Of a stretch of 30,844 bases of DNA, positions 23,839-30,844 are shown in pieces. Below the pieces are notes generated by a model. That model did not search any database, was not told where the DNA came from, and saw only the letters and a program-made list of their open reading frames with translations. The stretch is from Flavobacteriales bacterium CG_4_9_14_3_um_filter_32_8 (GTDB lineage Bacteria; Bacteroidota; Bacteroidia; Flavobacteriales_E; Vicingaceae), in NCBI GenBank assembly GCA_002790175.1, contig PFUQ01000065.1, positions 1-30,844 of the forward strand. The letters run 5' to 3'. The position numbers were made by a program, and so were the translations under genes. Within the stretch, counting starts at the first letter, position 1. Each line of letters opens with the position of its first letter.

Positions 23839-26337
23839 TTACCATCCGTTAATACTTCCGCCAATGCTAAAGTGTATTTCTGTATGACTGTTTGGGTCTG
23901 TTCTACCTGGTATATCATCAAAACGATACCCCCAATCTAACCCTAGCATTCCAAACATTGGCATAAATATTCTTATTCCAACACCAGCAGATTTATAAAC
24001 TTCAAAAGGATTCACTTTATTAAATTTATCCCATGAATTACCTGCTTCACCAAATACTAAGCCATAAATTGTTGCACTAGGATTTAAAGAGAATGGATAT
24101 CTTAATTCCGCTGTATATTTTGTTACAAAAGTTGCACCGCTACTTGGAGATAAATCGCCTGCACCAAAACCTCTTAGAGCAATTACTTCTCTTTCTACAA
24201 ATTGGTTAAATCCAGTTAAACCATCACCTCCGACATAAAATCTTTCAAAAGGAGAAGTTCCCAATGATTTTGTGAAAGAACCCAAATAACCAAATCCTGC
24301 TTTTGTGTTTAACACAAATGCCCTTGTTCCATGTGTTAATTGAGAAAACCATGAAGTTTGGAATTTCCATTTATGGTATTCTACAAATAAATTCTTTTCT
24401 TGAGGTGTCATAACAGAGTAATCTGTATCTGTGGGTCTAAACCACGAATAGGGTAGGGTATGTTGTAAAGTTAAAGTTGTGGTTGATCCTGTAGTTGGAT
24501 AAATTGGACTAGGTCCTGAAGAATTTCTTGATAAGACGTGTCTAAAACTTATATTATTGGCAAAGCCGTCTGAAAATCCTAAAACATTGTAATTATCCAT
24601 CACATAATATTGATAAGAAACTTCATTGTATAAGGTAAAGAAGTCATCGGGAAACTTTAATCTTCGACCTATTCCAATCGAGGCACCATAAGTTTTGATA
24701 CCTTGATGTGCATCTCCTTCTCCTTGATTATCGTAATTGGTATGGGATAAACTCATACTTAATGAGTTGGGTTTTCTTCCTCCCAGCCAAGGCTCAGTAA
24801 AAGATAAACTATATGCTTGATATCCTAAACCAGAAGATTGAGCTCTTAACGCTAATTTTTGTCCATCGCCAGCAGGAAGAGGTCTCCAAGCTCCTTTTTT
24901 AAAAAAATTTCGGGTCGAAAAATTATTAAAGGATACCCCTAAAGAACCTACAATTCTTCCTCCTCCCCAACCCCCAGAGAGTTCAATCTGATCAGAAGGT
25001 TTTTCTTCAACAACATACTCTATATCTACTGTTCCATTTTCCTGATTTGGTTTTGGATTAACTCCCATTGTTTCAGGATTAAAATAACCCAATTGAGCCA
25101 ACTCTCTTTGAGTTCTAATAATATCCGACCTGCTAAATAATTCACCAGGGTATGTTCTTATTTCTCTCATAATAACATGGTCGTTGGTTTTGTCATTTCC
25201 AACAATAGTTACCGTGTTTATGCGTGCTTGTTTCCCTTCATATATTCGCATTTCAAAATCAATAGAATCATTTTCTATACTAACTTCTACTGGAGAAACT
25301 TGAAAAAATAAATAACCATCATCTAAATAAATAGAACTAACATCTCTACCATTTTGATTCATAAATAATCTCGAATCTAATATTTTCTTATTGTAAATTT
25401 GACCTTTTTTAATGTCTAATATTCTATCCAATTCTTTGGTGGAATGAACCGTATTGCCTATCCATTTTATATCTCTAAAATAAAATTGGTTCCCCTCATT
25501 AAGGGTAATGTCTATACTTACTCTTTTTTTGTTAACCCGATAAACAGTATCAGACTCAATTTTAGCATCCCTATACCCTTTTTCATTATATTTTTCTATG
25601 ATTAAAGGTTTTTCTTGTTGGTAAGTATAAGGGATGTATTTTGATGTAGTAAATATATTATAAGCTCTACTCCTCTTGGTATCTTTTAATGTTCTTCGTA
25701 GTGCACCAGATTTTATGGAATTATTATTAATAAAGTTAATGTCTTTAATTTTTACTCTATTTCCAATAGTAACATTAATAATAAGAATAACATTATTAGC
25801 TACACTTGTATCTTCTTCTTGGGTAATCGTAACATCAGCATCTAAGAACCCTTTCTTTACAAAATAAGTTCTTACCTTGTTTCTTGTGTTTATTAATAAA
25901 TTTTCGGTAACTACCTTTCCTCTAATCAATTCAATCTCTTCTCTTAAATCTTTTTGTTTTGATTTTTTTACACCCGTAAATTTGAATCGGGATAATCGAG
26001 GTAATTCTTCGATATGGATATCTAGAAAAATTTTATCTCCCTCAATCTTTGTAGCGGATAGAGCAACATTGGCAAATAATTTTTGATCCCATAAATTTTT
26101 AATTGCTTTAGTGATTTTATCTCCTGGAACCATAACATTATCTCCAACGGCTAACCCAGAAATAGCACTAATAGTGATAGGGTTAAAATAGTTGGTGCCA
26201 GAGATTGTTATTCCACCAATTTCATAATTTTTCGGATTGGAATAGCTAATGTCCTCTAAACCTGAGTTAATTGAAAACTGAGCTTTTGCAAGAACAGGTG
26301 ATAATAATATTAGGATAATGTAGCTATATTTTCTCAT
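23839..26337 (-). CDS. bamA: Outer-membrane protein assembly factor BamA
   Basis: BamA inserts beta barrels into the outer membrane. A signal peptide (MRKYSYIILILLSPVLAKAQ) leads about five POTRA repeats (residues ~40-450; e.g. ISGTNYFNPITISAISGLAVGD, LSRFKFTGVKKSKQKDLREE, FYFRDIKWIGNTVHSTKELD, INTVTIVGNDKTNDHVIMRE), then the Omp85 barrel starting EKPSDQIELSGGWGGGR, with ERFYVGGDGLTGF and ALRGFG loop motifs and a terminal EIHFSIGGSINGW strand. The 832-residue length fits. It overlaps the uppS stop by four bases (ATGA) and is followed by two Skp-like chaperone genes, which act with it. Confidence 0.97.
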   Translation of the reverse strand: MRKYSYIILILLSPVLAKAQFSINSGLEDISYSNPKNYEIGGITISGTNYFNPITISAISGLAVGDNVMVPGDKITKAIKNLWDQKLFANVALSATKIEGDKIFLDIHIEELPRLSRFKFTGVKKSKQKDLREEIELIRGKVVTENLLINTRNKVRTYFVKKGFLDADVTITQEEDTSVANNVILIINVTIGNRVKIKDINFINNNSIKSGALRRTLKDTKRSRAYNIFTTSKYIPYTYQQEKPLIIEKYNEKGYRDAKIESDTVYRVNKKRVSIDITLNEGNQFYFRDIKWIGNTVHSTKELDRILDIKKGQIYNKKILDSRLFMNQNGRDVSSIYLDDGYLFFQVSPVEVSIENDSIDFEMRIYEGKQARINTVTIVGNDKTNDHVIMREIRTYPGELFSRSDIIRTQRELAQLGYFNPETMGVNPKPNQENGTVDIEYVVEEKPSDQIELSGGWGGGRIVGSLGVSFNNFSTRNFFKKGAWRPLPAGDGQKLALRAQSSGLGYQAYSLSFTEPWLGGRKPNSLSMSLSHTNYDNQGEGDAHQGIKTYGASIGIGRRLKFPDDFFTLYNEVSYQYYVMDNYNVLGFSDGFANNISFRHVLSRNSSGPSPIYPTTGSTTTLTLQHTLPYSWFRPTDTDYSVMTPQEKNLFVEYHKWKFQTSWFSQLTHGTRAFVLNTKAGFGYLGSFTKSLGTSPFERFYVGGDGLTGFNQFVEREVIALRGFGAGDLSPSSGATFVTKYTAELRYPFSLNPSATIYGLVFGEAGNSWDKFNKVNPFEVYKSAGVGIRIFMPMFGMLGLDWGYRFDDIPGRTDPNSHTEIHFSIGGSINGW

Positions 26338-27080
26338 TTATTTATTAATTGTTCACTTGTTTTGCCAAATCTTCTTTCTCTTTTTTGGTAATTAACGATG
26401 GCTTCAAACAAATCATTTTTGTTAAAATCGGGCCAAAGTTTTTCTGTAAAATATAATTCAGAGTAAGCAATTTGCCATAATAAGAAGTTACTTATTCTGA
26501 GTTCGCCACTAGTTCTAATTAAGAGTTCAGGATCTGGAATAGTAGAGGTTTCGATGTAATTTTGGAATGTTTTTTCATTGATGTCGGCGATAGACAATCT
26601 GTTTTCTGTTACAGCAGTGGTAATTTTTTTTACAGCATTCACAATTTCCCATCTCGAACTATAACTTAAGGCTAGAACAAGACTTAATCCTGTATTATTC
26701 TTTGTGTTTTCAACAGCTTTTAGTAATTCTTTTTCGCAATCACTGGGTAAACTTTTTAAATCACCAATAGCTAACAATCGAACATTGTTTTTATTTAAGG
26801 AAGAAAATTCTTTGCTTAATGTGGCAACTAATAATTGCATTAGTGCTGTTATCTCTACTTTTGGTCTGTTCCAATTTTCTGTGCTAAAAGCATATAATGT
26901 TAAGTATTTTAACCCTATTTCTCCCGCACCTTCAACAATGTCTCTAACAGAAAGAACTCCATTTTTATGTCCGAAAATACGAGGTTTGTTATGCTCTTTA
27001 GCCCAACGTCCATTACCATCCATTATGATGGCAATGTGGTTAGGTAATTTAGAAATATTTATTAATGATTTATAATCCAT
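26334..27080 (-). CDS. uppS: Isoprenyl transferase (undecaprenyl diphosphate synthase)
   Basis: UppS extends farnesyl diphosphate with isopentenyl units in cis to make the C55 carrier for peptidoglycan and other glycans. Signatures are HIAIIMDGNGRWA (catalytic Asp21), IFGHKNG, LTLYAFSTENWNRP, and PELLIRTSGELRISNFLLWQ followed by AYSELYFTEKLWPDF. The ATG at 27080 gives 248 residues, normal for the family; a TTG 30 bases upstream would only add a charged lead. It lies 44 bases after the DUF6089 gene and its stop overlaps the bamA start. Confidence 0.96.
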   Translation of the reverse strand: MDYKSLINISKLPNHIAIIMDGNGRWAKEHNKPRIFGHKNGVLSVRDIVEGAGEIGLKYLTLYAFSTENWNRPKVEITALMQLLVATLSKEFSSLNKNNVRLLAIGDLKSLPSDCEKELLKAVENTKNNTGLSLVLALSYSSRWEIVNAVKKITTAVTENRLSIADINEKTFQNYIETSTIPDPELLIRTSGELRISNFLLWQIAYSELYFTEKLWPDFNKNDLFEAIVNYQKRERRFGKTSEQLINK

Positions 27081-27124
27081 TAAAGGTACCTTTTTTTTAA
27101 GGTCGGACAAAGATAGTATTATTA

Positions 27125-27829
27125 CTAATTAATAACACCTGGACAATGGTCTGATTTTGTTAATATTTTATAATTTAATGAAATTCCTACAATACCGTAC
27201 CAATCATTGTTTTGAGCATTACTTAATTGATATCCTTCTAGATAGGTTTTCGATAGACCATCTATTTGATCGGTAAATGTTTTTCTCATTCCCCATTCAA
27301 TAGATATCCCAAGATTATTAATTAAGTTAATTTTAATGCCTAACCCGAAAGGCATGGAAGGTGCAATAACTGCACCTTGAGATTGAATTAATGTTGAGCT
27401 GGTACTTGAAATTTTAGGATCTACTCTAAAAACAGCAGCTCCTATAAATACATAAGGGGTGAAATTGGAATTGGTGCTATTTCCAATTTGATAAGGGATA
27501 AAGTTAAATTCAAGCAATCCATACGCTTCTATTAAATCAGAAGAAAATGACAAATTTTTATATTGATTGGACTCAACTGTGCTTCGATTGTTTACAGCAG
27601 CTAACTTTCCATAACTCACACCTGCTCTTAATGCATACCTTTTACCCTTAATCGTTTTTCTAAAAAAAACACCTAATGTGGGTTCGGTTTGATTTATAAT
27701 TTGAATGGATGGATTTATTTCTCCTAGGTAATAAGAAGTTCCTCCAATAATTCCTATTTCTGAATTCTGACTAAACACAGAAAAATGAAGTAAAAAAAAA
27801 CTAATAAGTATTAATTTATTAAATCTCAT
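27125..27829 (-). CDS. DUF6089 family beta-barrel protein (bamA-linked copy)
   Basis: Signal peptide (LILISFFLLHFSVFSQ) and a barrel-like body: IGIIGGTSYYLGEINPSIQ, RKTIKGKRYALRAGVSYGKL, SDLIEAYGLLEFNFIPY, YVFIGAAVFRVDPK, and IEWGMRKTFTDQIDGLSKTY before WYGIVGISLNYKI. The RKTFTDQID motif pairs it with the paralogue at 15688-16617. As I recall, a DUF6089 gene directly before uppS-bamA is a conserved arrangement in Bacteroidota. The function is not known, but context suggests outer-membrane biogenesis. It is the first gene of the operon, and an insertion sequence lies about 40 bases upstream of its ATG. Confidence 0.82.
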   Translation of the reverse strand: MRFNKLILISFFLLHFSVFSQNSEIGIIGGTSYYLGEINPSIQIINQTEPTLGVFFRKTIKGKRYALRAGVSYGKLAAVNNRSTVESNQYKNLSFSSDLIEAYGLLEFNFIPYQIGNSTNSNFTPYVFIGAAVFRVDPKISSTSSTLIQSQGAVIAPSMPFGLGIKINLINNLGISIEWGMRKTFTDQIDGLSKTYLEGYQLSNAQNNDWYGIVGISLNYKILTKSDHCPGVIN

Positions 27830-27866
27830 TCTTATAATTATGACCTATAAACGAACATTTAATAAA

Positions 27867-27892
27867 TAAATTATTCAACATTCGCAAGTAAA
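27867..27892 (+). repeat. Left terminal inverted repeat of the IS
   Basis: It matches the reverse complement of 29419-29444 at 22 of 26 positions; the conserved blocks are TAAA, TATTCAAC, TTCGCA and GTA. Confidence 0.75.
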
Positions 27893-27987
27893 CTAACTTG
27901 CTGATTTATAATAAAAAAGGCAACATATTACTTTGTTAAATACTTAATAATCAGTGCTTTTATGGTGTAAAACAAAAACATCATAAT

Positions 27988-29416
27988 ATGATGCGAAGCA
28001 AAGATACAACAATACTTTCAGAAATAAACAACTTTTTTACCTCAAGTGAAAAATCAATTGAAACGGTTTTTAGCACACTATGTTCATTAAAGTTGTCCGA
28101 AAGTCAGTTTTTCATTAAAGAAGAACAAAACAACGTCTATAAAAACACGGATAAGTTATTAATACTACTGCTGTTTCCACTGTTTAAGATTAAAAGTGGT
28201 TATGATCGCCCAACACTAGCATTGTATTCCATCATATCGTATGGCAAGGATGTATTTTATCGATTATTGAATCATCCAACTATCAACTGGTGTAGCTTGC
28301 ACTATGTCATTAGTAAAAAATTAATCACGCAAGTGGCAACAAAAACAGATCAAAACAATGCACCACGCTGTTTAATTATAGATGATACTGATTTACCAAA
28401 AACAGGTAGATGTATAGAGTTGATAGGAAAGATATATTCTCATGTAAGTCATCGTAGCATATTGGCACTCAAAGGGCTTTTTATGGCTTATCACGATGGA
28501 AAAAGTTTATTTGCATTAGACTTTTCGCTGCACGGAGAACAAGGTAAAAACAAGAAAAAACCTTATGGCATTAGCCCATCACAAAGCAAGAAAAGATACT
28601 CCAAACAAAGAGCAAAAGAGAGTTTCGGTAAGCAAAGAACACAAGAATACACCGTTTCTAAAATCAAACAAATGATAGTGATGATAAGAACAGCCCTTGC
28701 ACAAGGCATACGTTTTGATTATCTCTTAGTGGATAGCTGGTTTACTTGTTTTGAACTCATCAACTTTATCACAACAAGACGCATTAAATGCCATTTGTTA
28801 GGAATGATAAAGATGGGAAATACAAAATATGTTTATCAAGGAAAAACATTGTCAGCCAGGCAATTGGTAGATACACTAAGACGAAGCAAAAAAGTAAAAC
28901 GGTCAAAAACAACTGGATTTTATTACTGCGAAGCCTTGGTTTTTATGCAAAATGTGGAAGTCAAGACATCTTTTAGTAAAACCTCTAAAAGAGCAAAATG
29001 GCACCACAGATGTAGCACTATGTTTTGATGAAGCCTATGAAATTTATGCTACACGTTGGACGATAGAAGTGTTTTTTTAAGAAAGCAAACAATTTTTAGG
29101 ATTAGGCAAATGCGAATTGCAAGACTTTGATGCACAAATTACACACACCACACTGTTTATGCTTCAATACAATATTTTAGCCACCGTTAAACGCTTTGAA
29201 AACTATGAAACTTTTGGAGAACTCTTTAGGAAAGCCCAACAAGAAAGTTTGGAAAAAACAATAAACGAACGAATTTGGCTCATAATCATAGGTATAGTAG
29301 AGGAGTTGGCAATTATTTTTGAAGCAGACACTGAATTGATAATGGAAAAATTAATTGCTGATAACCAACAAATTAAAAAATACCTAAATTTACAACGCTA
29401 TATGCAAGCTACCTAA
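27988..29416 (+). pseudogene. IS4-family transposase, disrupted by a frameshift and a nonsense codon
   Basis: The first frame (27988 to about 28970) carries an N-terminal helical region, CLIIDDTDLPKTGR with the first catalytic Asp, and YLLVDSWFTCFEL with the second. Near 28970 the coding frame shifts by one; deleting one base there gives VEVKTFLLVKPLKE. The next frame runs through YATRWTIEVFF, a TAA at 29078-29080 where Lys (AAA) is expected, then ESKQFLGLGKCELQDFDAQI to the stop at 29416. Y-x2-R-x3-E-x6-K (IS4 motif with the third acidic residue) is exact apart from that stop. Repaired length would be about 475 residues. Two independent lesions mean this copy cannot make active transposase. 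Confidence 0.85.
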
Positions 29417-29418
29417 TT

Positions 29419-29444
29419 TCTACGTGCGAAAGTTGAATACTTTA
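29419..29444 (-). repeat. Right terminal inverted repeat of the IS
   Basis: Its reverse complement matches 27867-27892 at 22 of 26 positions. It begins two bases after the transposase stop. Confidence 0.75.
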
Positions 29445-29512
29445 TATGATTCAATTCAGATTTAGTTTTTTCACAATAATAAACTATTTTGTTAATTAAA
29501 CGTATTATTAAA

Positions 29513-29573
29513 TTGCTTTCTTAAGCAACTAAAAAATAAAAACATACGTCTTTTGCGTGAACGCAACGCAAAA
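29513..29573 (+). promoter_or_regulatory. Two hairpins in the leader of the gene at 29591
   Basis: TTGCTT-TCTT-AAGCAA (29513-29528) and TTTTGCGT-GAACGCA-ACGCAAAA (29551-29573) form perfect 6- and 8-bp stems. The second ends 17 bases before the ATG at 29591. The first shares its arms with the hairpin at 21085-21104. No clean TAnnTTTG box was found upstream. Confidence 0.35.
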
Positions 29574-29590
29574 AGAAAAACTAAATTATA

Positions 29591-29932
29591 ATGAAAAAAT
29601 ATCTCTCTTTATCTGTAGTGTTGACTTTGTTTGGAATCAATATTAATGCTCAATCTGCCGATCAAACTACTCTTCCTGTTACCCACGAAGAAAAACTATT
29701 AGAAGCAACAATTATTTGTTTAGATGCGGTAGAAGCTCCTACTATATACAATGGATTTGCAAAGCAATTTATTAATATCCCTTCTTTTCCTAAAAAAGAA
29801 AAATCAATTTCAGAGAATGAGTATAAAACAAAAATTAAAAGTTGGTTGCTTTCTAATCCATTAAATATTGATAAAATAGTTATTGCAAGAAAAAAAGCTC
29901 ATGATCAATTATATGGATATAGACCTTATTAA
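29591..29932 (+). CDS. Small secreted protein of unknown function
   Basis: A signal peptide (MKKYLSLSVVLTLFGININAQ) precedes about 92 mostly polar residues, including EEKLLEATIICLDAVEAPTI, a Lys-rich middle (FPKKEKSISENEYKTKIKSW) and the end HDQLYGYRPY. One cysteine is present. I recognise no family, and no lipobox is visible. The next gene starts 12 bases after its stop, so the two are probably co-transcribed; a role alongside that large secreted protein is only a positional guess. Confidence 0.65.
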   Translation: MKKYLSLSVVLTLFGININAQSADQTTLPVTHEEKLLEATIICLDAVEAPTIYNGFAKQFINIPSFPKKEKSISENEYKTKIKSWLLSNPLNIDKIVIARKKAHDQLYGYRPY

Positions 29933-29944
29933 TTTTTTTAGAAT

Positions 29945-30844
29945 ATGAACATGAAAAATACCATCAAAATATTTGCTACATTTTTAATTTTTTCGTTATT
30001 TACTAGCAATATAGGAGCACAAACTCCAATTCCTGTTTGTCCTCAAACAGGATCTTTTACAAGTATGGTTCGGGGTTATTATTTTACTGCTCCAACAAAT
30101 TTTACGATTTGTGGAATATATGTTGAAGATGATATGTCAACCGCTTTCCAAGCCGCATCTATCGTTAGATTTACAGCAGGACCTCCCCCTGCCTACTCTG
30201 CAGTTACTAATAGCTTTGTTACGCTTTGGCAAAATCTAAATTACGCACCAAATACTATGATTCCTGTTCCAAATATTGCCATAAATGCAGGTGATATTAT
30301 AGGAATATATGGAGCTCGAAATTCAACAACTATAAATAGCTATGGAGCTGCTAATTGTGTAATCAATATAGCTGGGTTTCCAACTACAACTTATAGAAGT
30401 GGTATGCAATTTAGTTTAGCTGCAGGACCTGCAATGCACGATATTTGGAATGAAAATAGTGGATCTATAGGAAGAGTAACTATGTACACTAATTGTTGTC
30501 CAGCTCCAATCGCAATTCCAGCAATTGCTGGATCTACTTCTGTTTGTGTGGGAAGCTCAGCAACTTATACTGTTCCCGCTCAAGCAGGAGCTGTAAGTTA
30601 TAACTGGACAGTTCCAGCTGGAGCAACAATAACAAGTGGACAAAATACAACTAGTTTGAATGTTACTTGGAATACCACCCCAGGTGGTTCGGTTTGTGTA
30701 ACATGGACTGATGCTTGTGCAACTAGTCCTCCAACATGTATAAATGTTACCGTTAACCCTATTCCAACTGTAACTGTTCCTGCTAATGCATCTTATTGTA
30801 ATGGAGCTGCTGTTTCTGCTAGTAGTTATGCTAGTTTGCCCGCC
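29945..30844 (+). CDS. Large secreted protein with PKD-like domain (3' partial)
   Basis: From ATG 29945 the frame stays open for 300 codons to the window end. A signal peptide (KNTIKIFATFLIFSLFTSNIGAQ) leads a ~165-residue N-terminal region rich in aromatic and small residues with paired cysteines (CPQTGSFTSMVRGYYFTAPT, FTICGIYVEDDM). A PKD-like domain follows: GSTSVCVGSSATYTVPAQAG, then SYNWTVPAGATITSGQNT, SLNVTW and VCVTWTDACATSPPTCINVT. Then NPIPTVTVPANASYCNGAAV begins another repeat. Tandem PKD-like domains and a distal C-terminal signal are typical of T9SS-secreted adhesin-like proteins, but the end lies outside the window. Confidence 0.8.
   Translation, partial: MNMKNTIKIFATFLIFSLFTSNIGAQTPIPVCPQTGSFTSMVRGYYFTAPTNFTICGIYVEDDMSTAFQAASIVRFTAGPPPAYSAVTNSFVTLWQNLNYAPNTMIPVPNIAINAGDIIGIYGARNSTTINSYGAANCVINIAGFPTTTYRSGMQFSLAAGPAMHDIWNENSGSIGRVTMYTNCCPAPIAIPAIAGSTSVCVGSSATYTVPAQAGAVSYNWTVPAGATITSGQNTTSLNVTWNTTPGGSVCVTWTDACATSPPTCINVTVNPIPTVTVPANASYCNGAAVSASSYASLPA

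Larger units (their letters stand above)
27867..29444 (+). mobile_element. IS4-type insertion sequence with imperfect terminal inverted repeats
   Basis: Left (27867-27892) and right (29419-29444) ends are inverted repeats of 26 bp with 22 matches, sharing the core TATTCAAC and TTCGCA. The element is about 1.6 kb and holds one transposase gene, here mutated. The YREK and DD motifs of the transposase place it in the IS4 group. The exact outer boundary is uncertain by a few bases, and I see no clear target-site duplication. It stands between the DUF6089-uppS-bamA operon (transcribed leftward) and a rightward secreted-protein pair. Confidence 0.8.

Noticed and set aside
27988..29416. Programmed -1/+1 frameshift in the transposase
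   Set aside because: A nonsense codon also lies in the second frame and there is no clear slippery heptamer at the shift, so decay fits better.
1..30844. tRNA, rRNA and CRISPR features
   Set aside because: Reading both strands, I saw no T-loop/acceptor pattern, no rRNA motifs and no spaced identical repeats.

Overview
The window reads as a chromosomal segment of an AT-rich member of the Bacteroidota, most likely Flavobacteriia-like. The evidence is a type IX secretion system (T9SS) C-terminal sorting tail at the left edge, a PorV/PorU-type pair, families largely confined to this phylum (DUF4271, DUF4421, DUF6089, DUF6150), and promoters of the Bacteroidota form TTG-N17-21-TAnnTTTG. Genus and species cannot be told from the sequence.

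Layout. 1-425: 3' end of a secreted T9SS cargo gene. 427-2822 (minus): queA, a four-helix-bundle protein and ispD, with a palindrome-bearing leader. 2905-4615 (minus): DUF4271 membrane protein and hemD. 4648-4840: intergenic repeat unit. 4880-8054 (minus): exbB-exbD-tonB-folC, tightly coupled. 8130-15438 (minus): PorV-like barrel, a 1686-residue PorU-like C25 peptidase and a DUF4421 protein. 15621-17318 (plus): DUF6089 protein and a YESQ-repeat DUF6150 protein. 17345-18889 (minus): YiiX-like NlpC/P60 hydrolase. 19010-21841 (plus): an accessory patch in which every gene is broken: a HigA antitoxin fragment, a frameshifted secreted protein of unknown function, and a frameshifted antitoxin/RelE-ParE toxin pair. 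21859-27829 (minus): the envelope-biogenesis operon DUF6089-uppS-bamA-ompH-ompH followed by murI, with an intrinsic terminator directly in front of murI. 27867-29444: an IS4-type insertion sequence with 26-bp imperfect terminal inverted repeats and a doubly mutated transposase, about 40 bp upstream of the DUF6089-uppS-bamA operon. 29591-30844 (plus): a small secreted protein and the 5' end of a large secreted PKD-like protein.

Much of the window serves the cell envelope. It includes outer-membrane protein insertion (BamA and Skp/OmpH chaperones), undecaprenyl carrier (UppS) and D-glutamate (MurI) for peptidoglycan, energised outer-membrane transport (ExbB/ExbD/TonB), and secretion or surface attachment (PorV2/PorU2 plus cargo at both edges). 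IspD supplies isoprenoid precursors for UppS.

I found no convincing wholly new system. The points most worth a second look are the PorV2-PorU2-DUF4421 cluster, the decayed island at 19.0-21.8 kb, the terminator-start arrangement at murI, and the IS copy next to the bamA operon.
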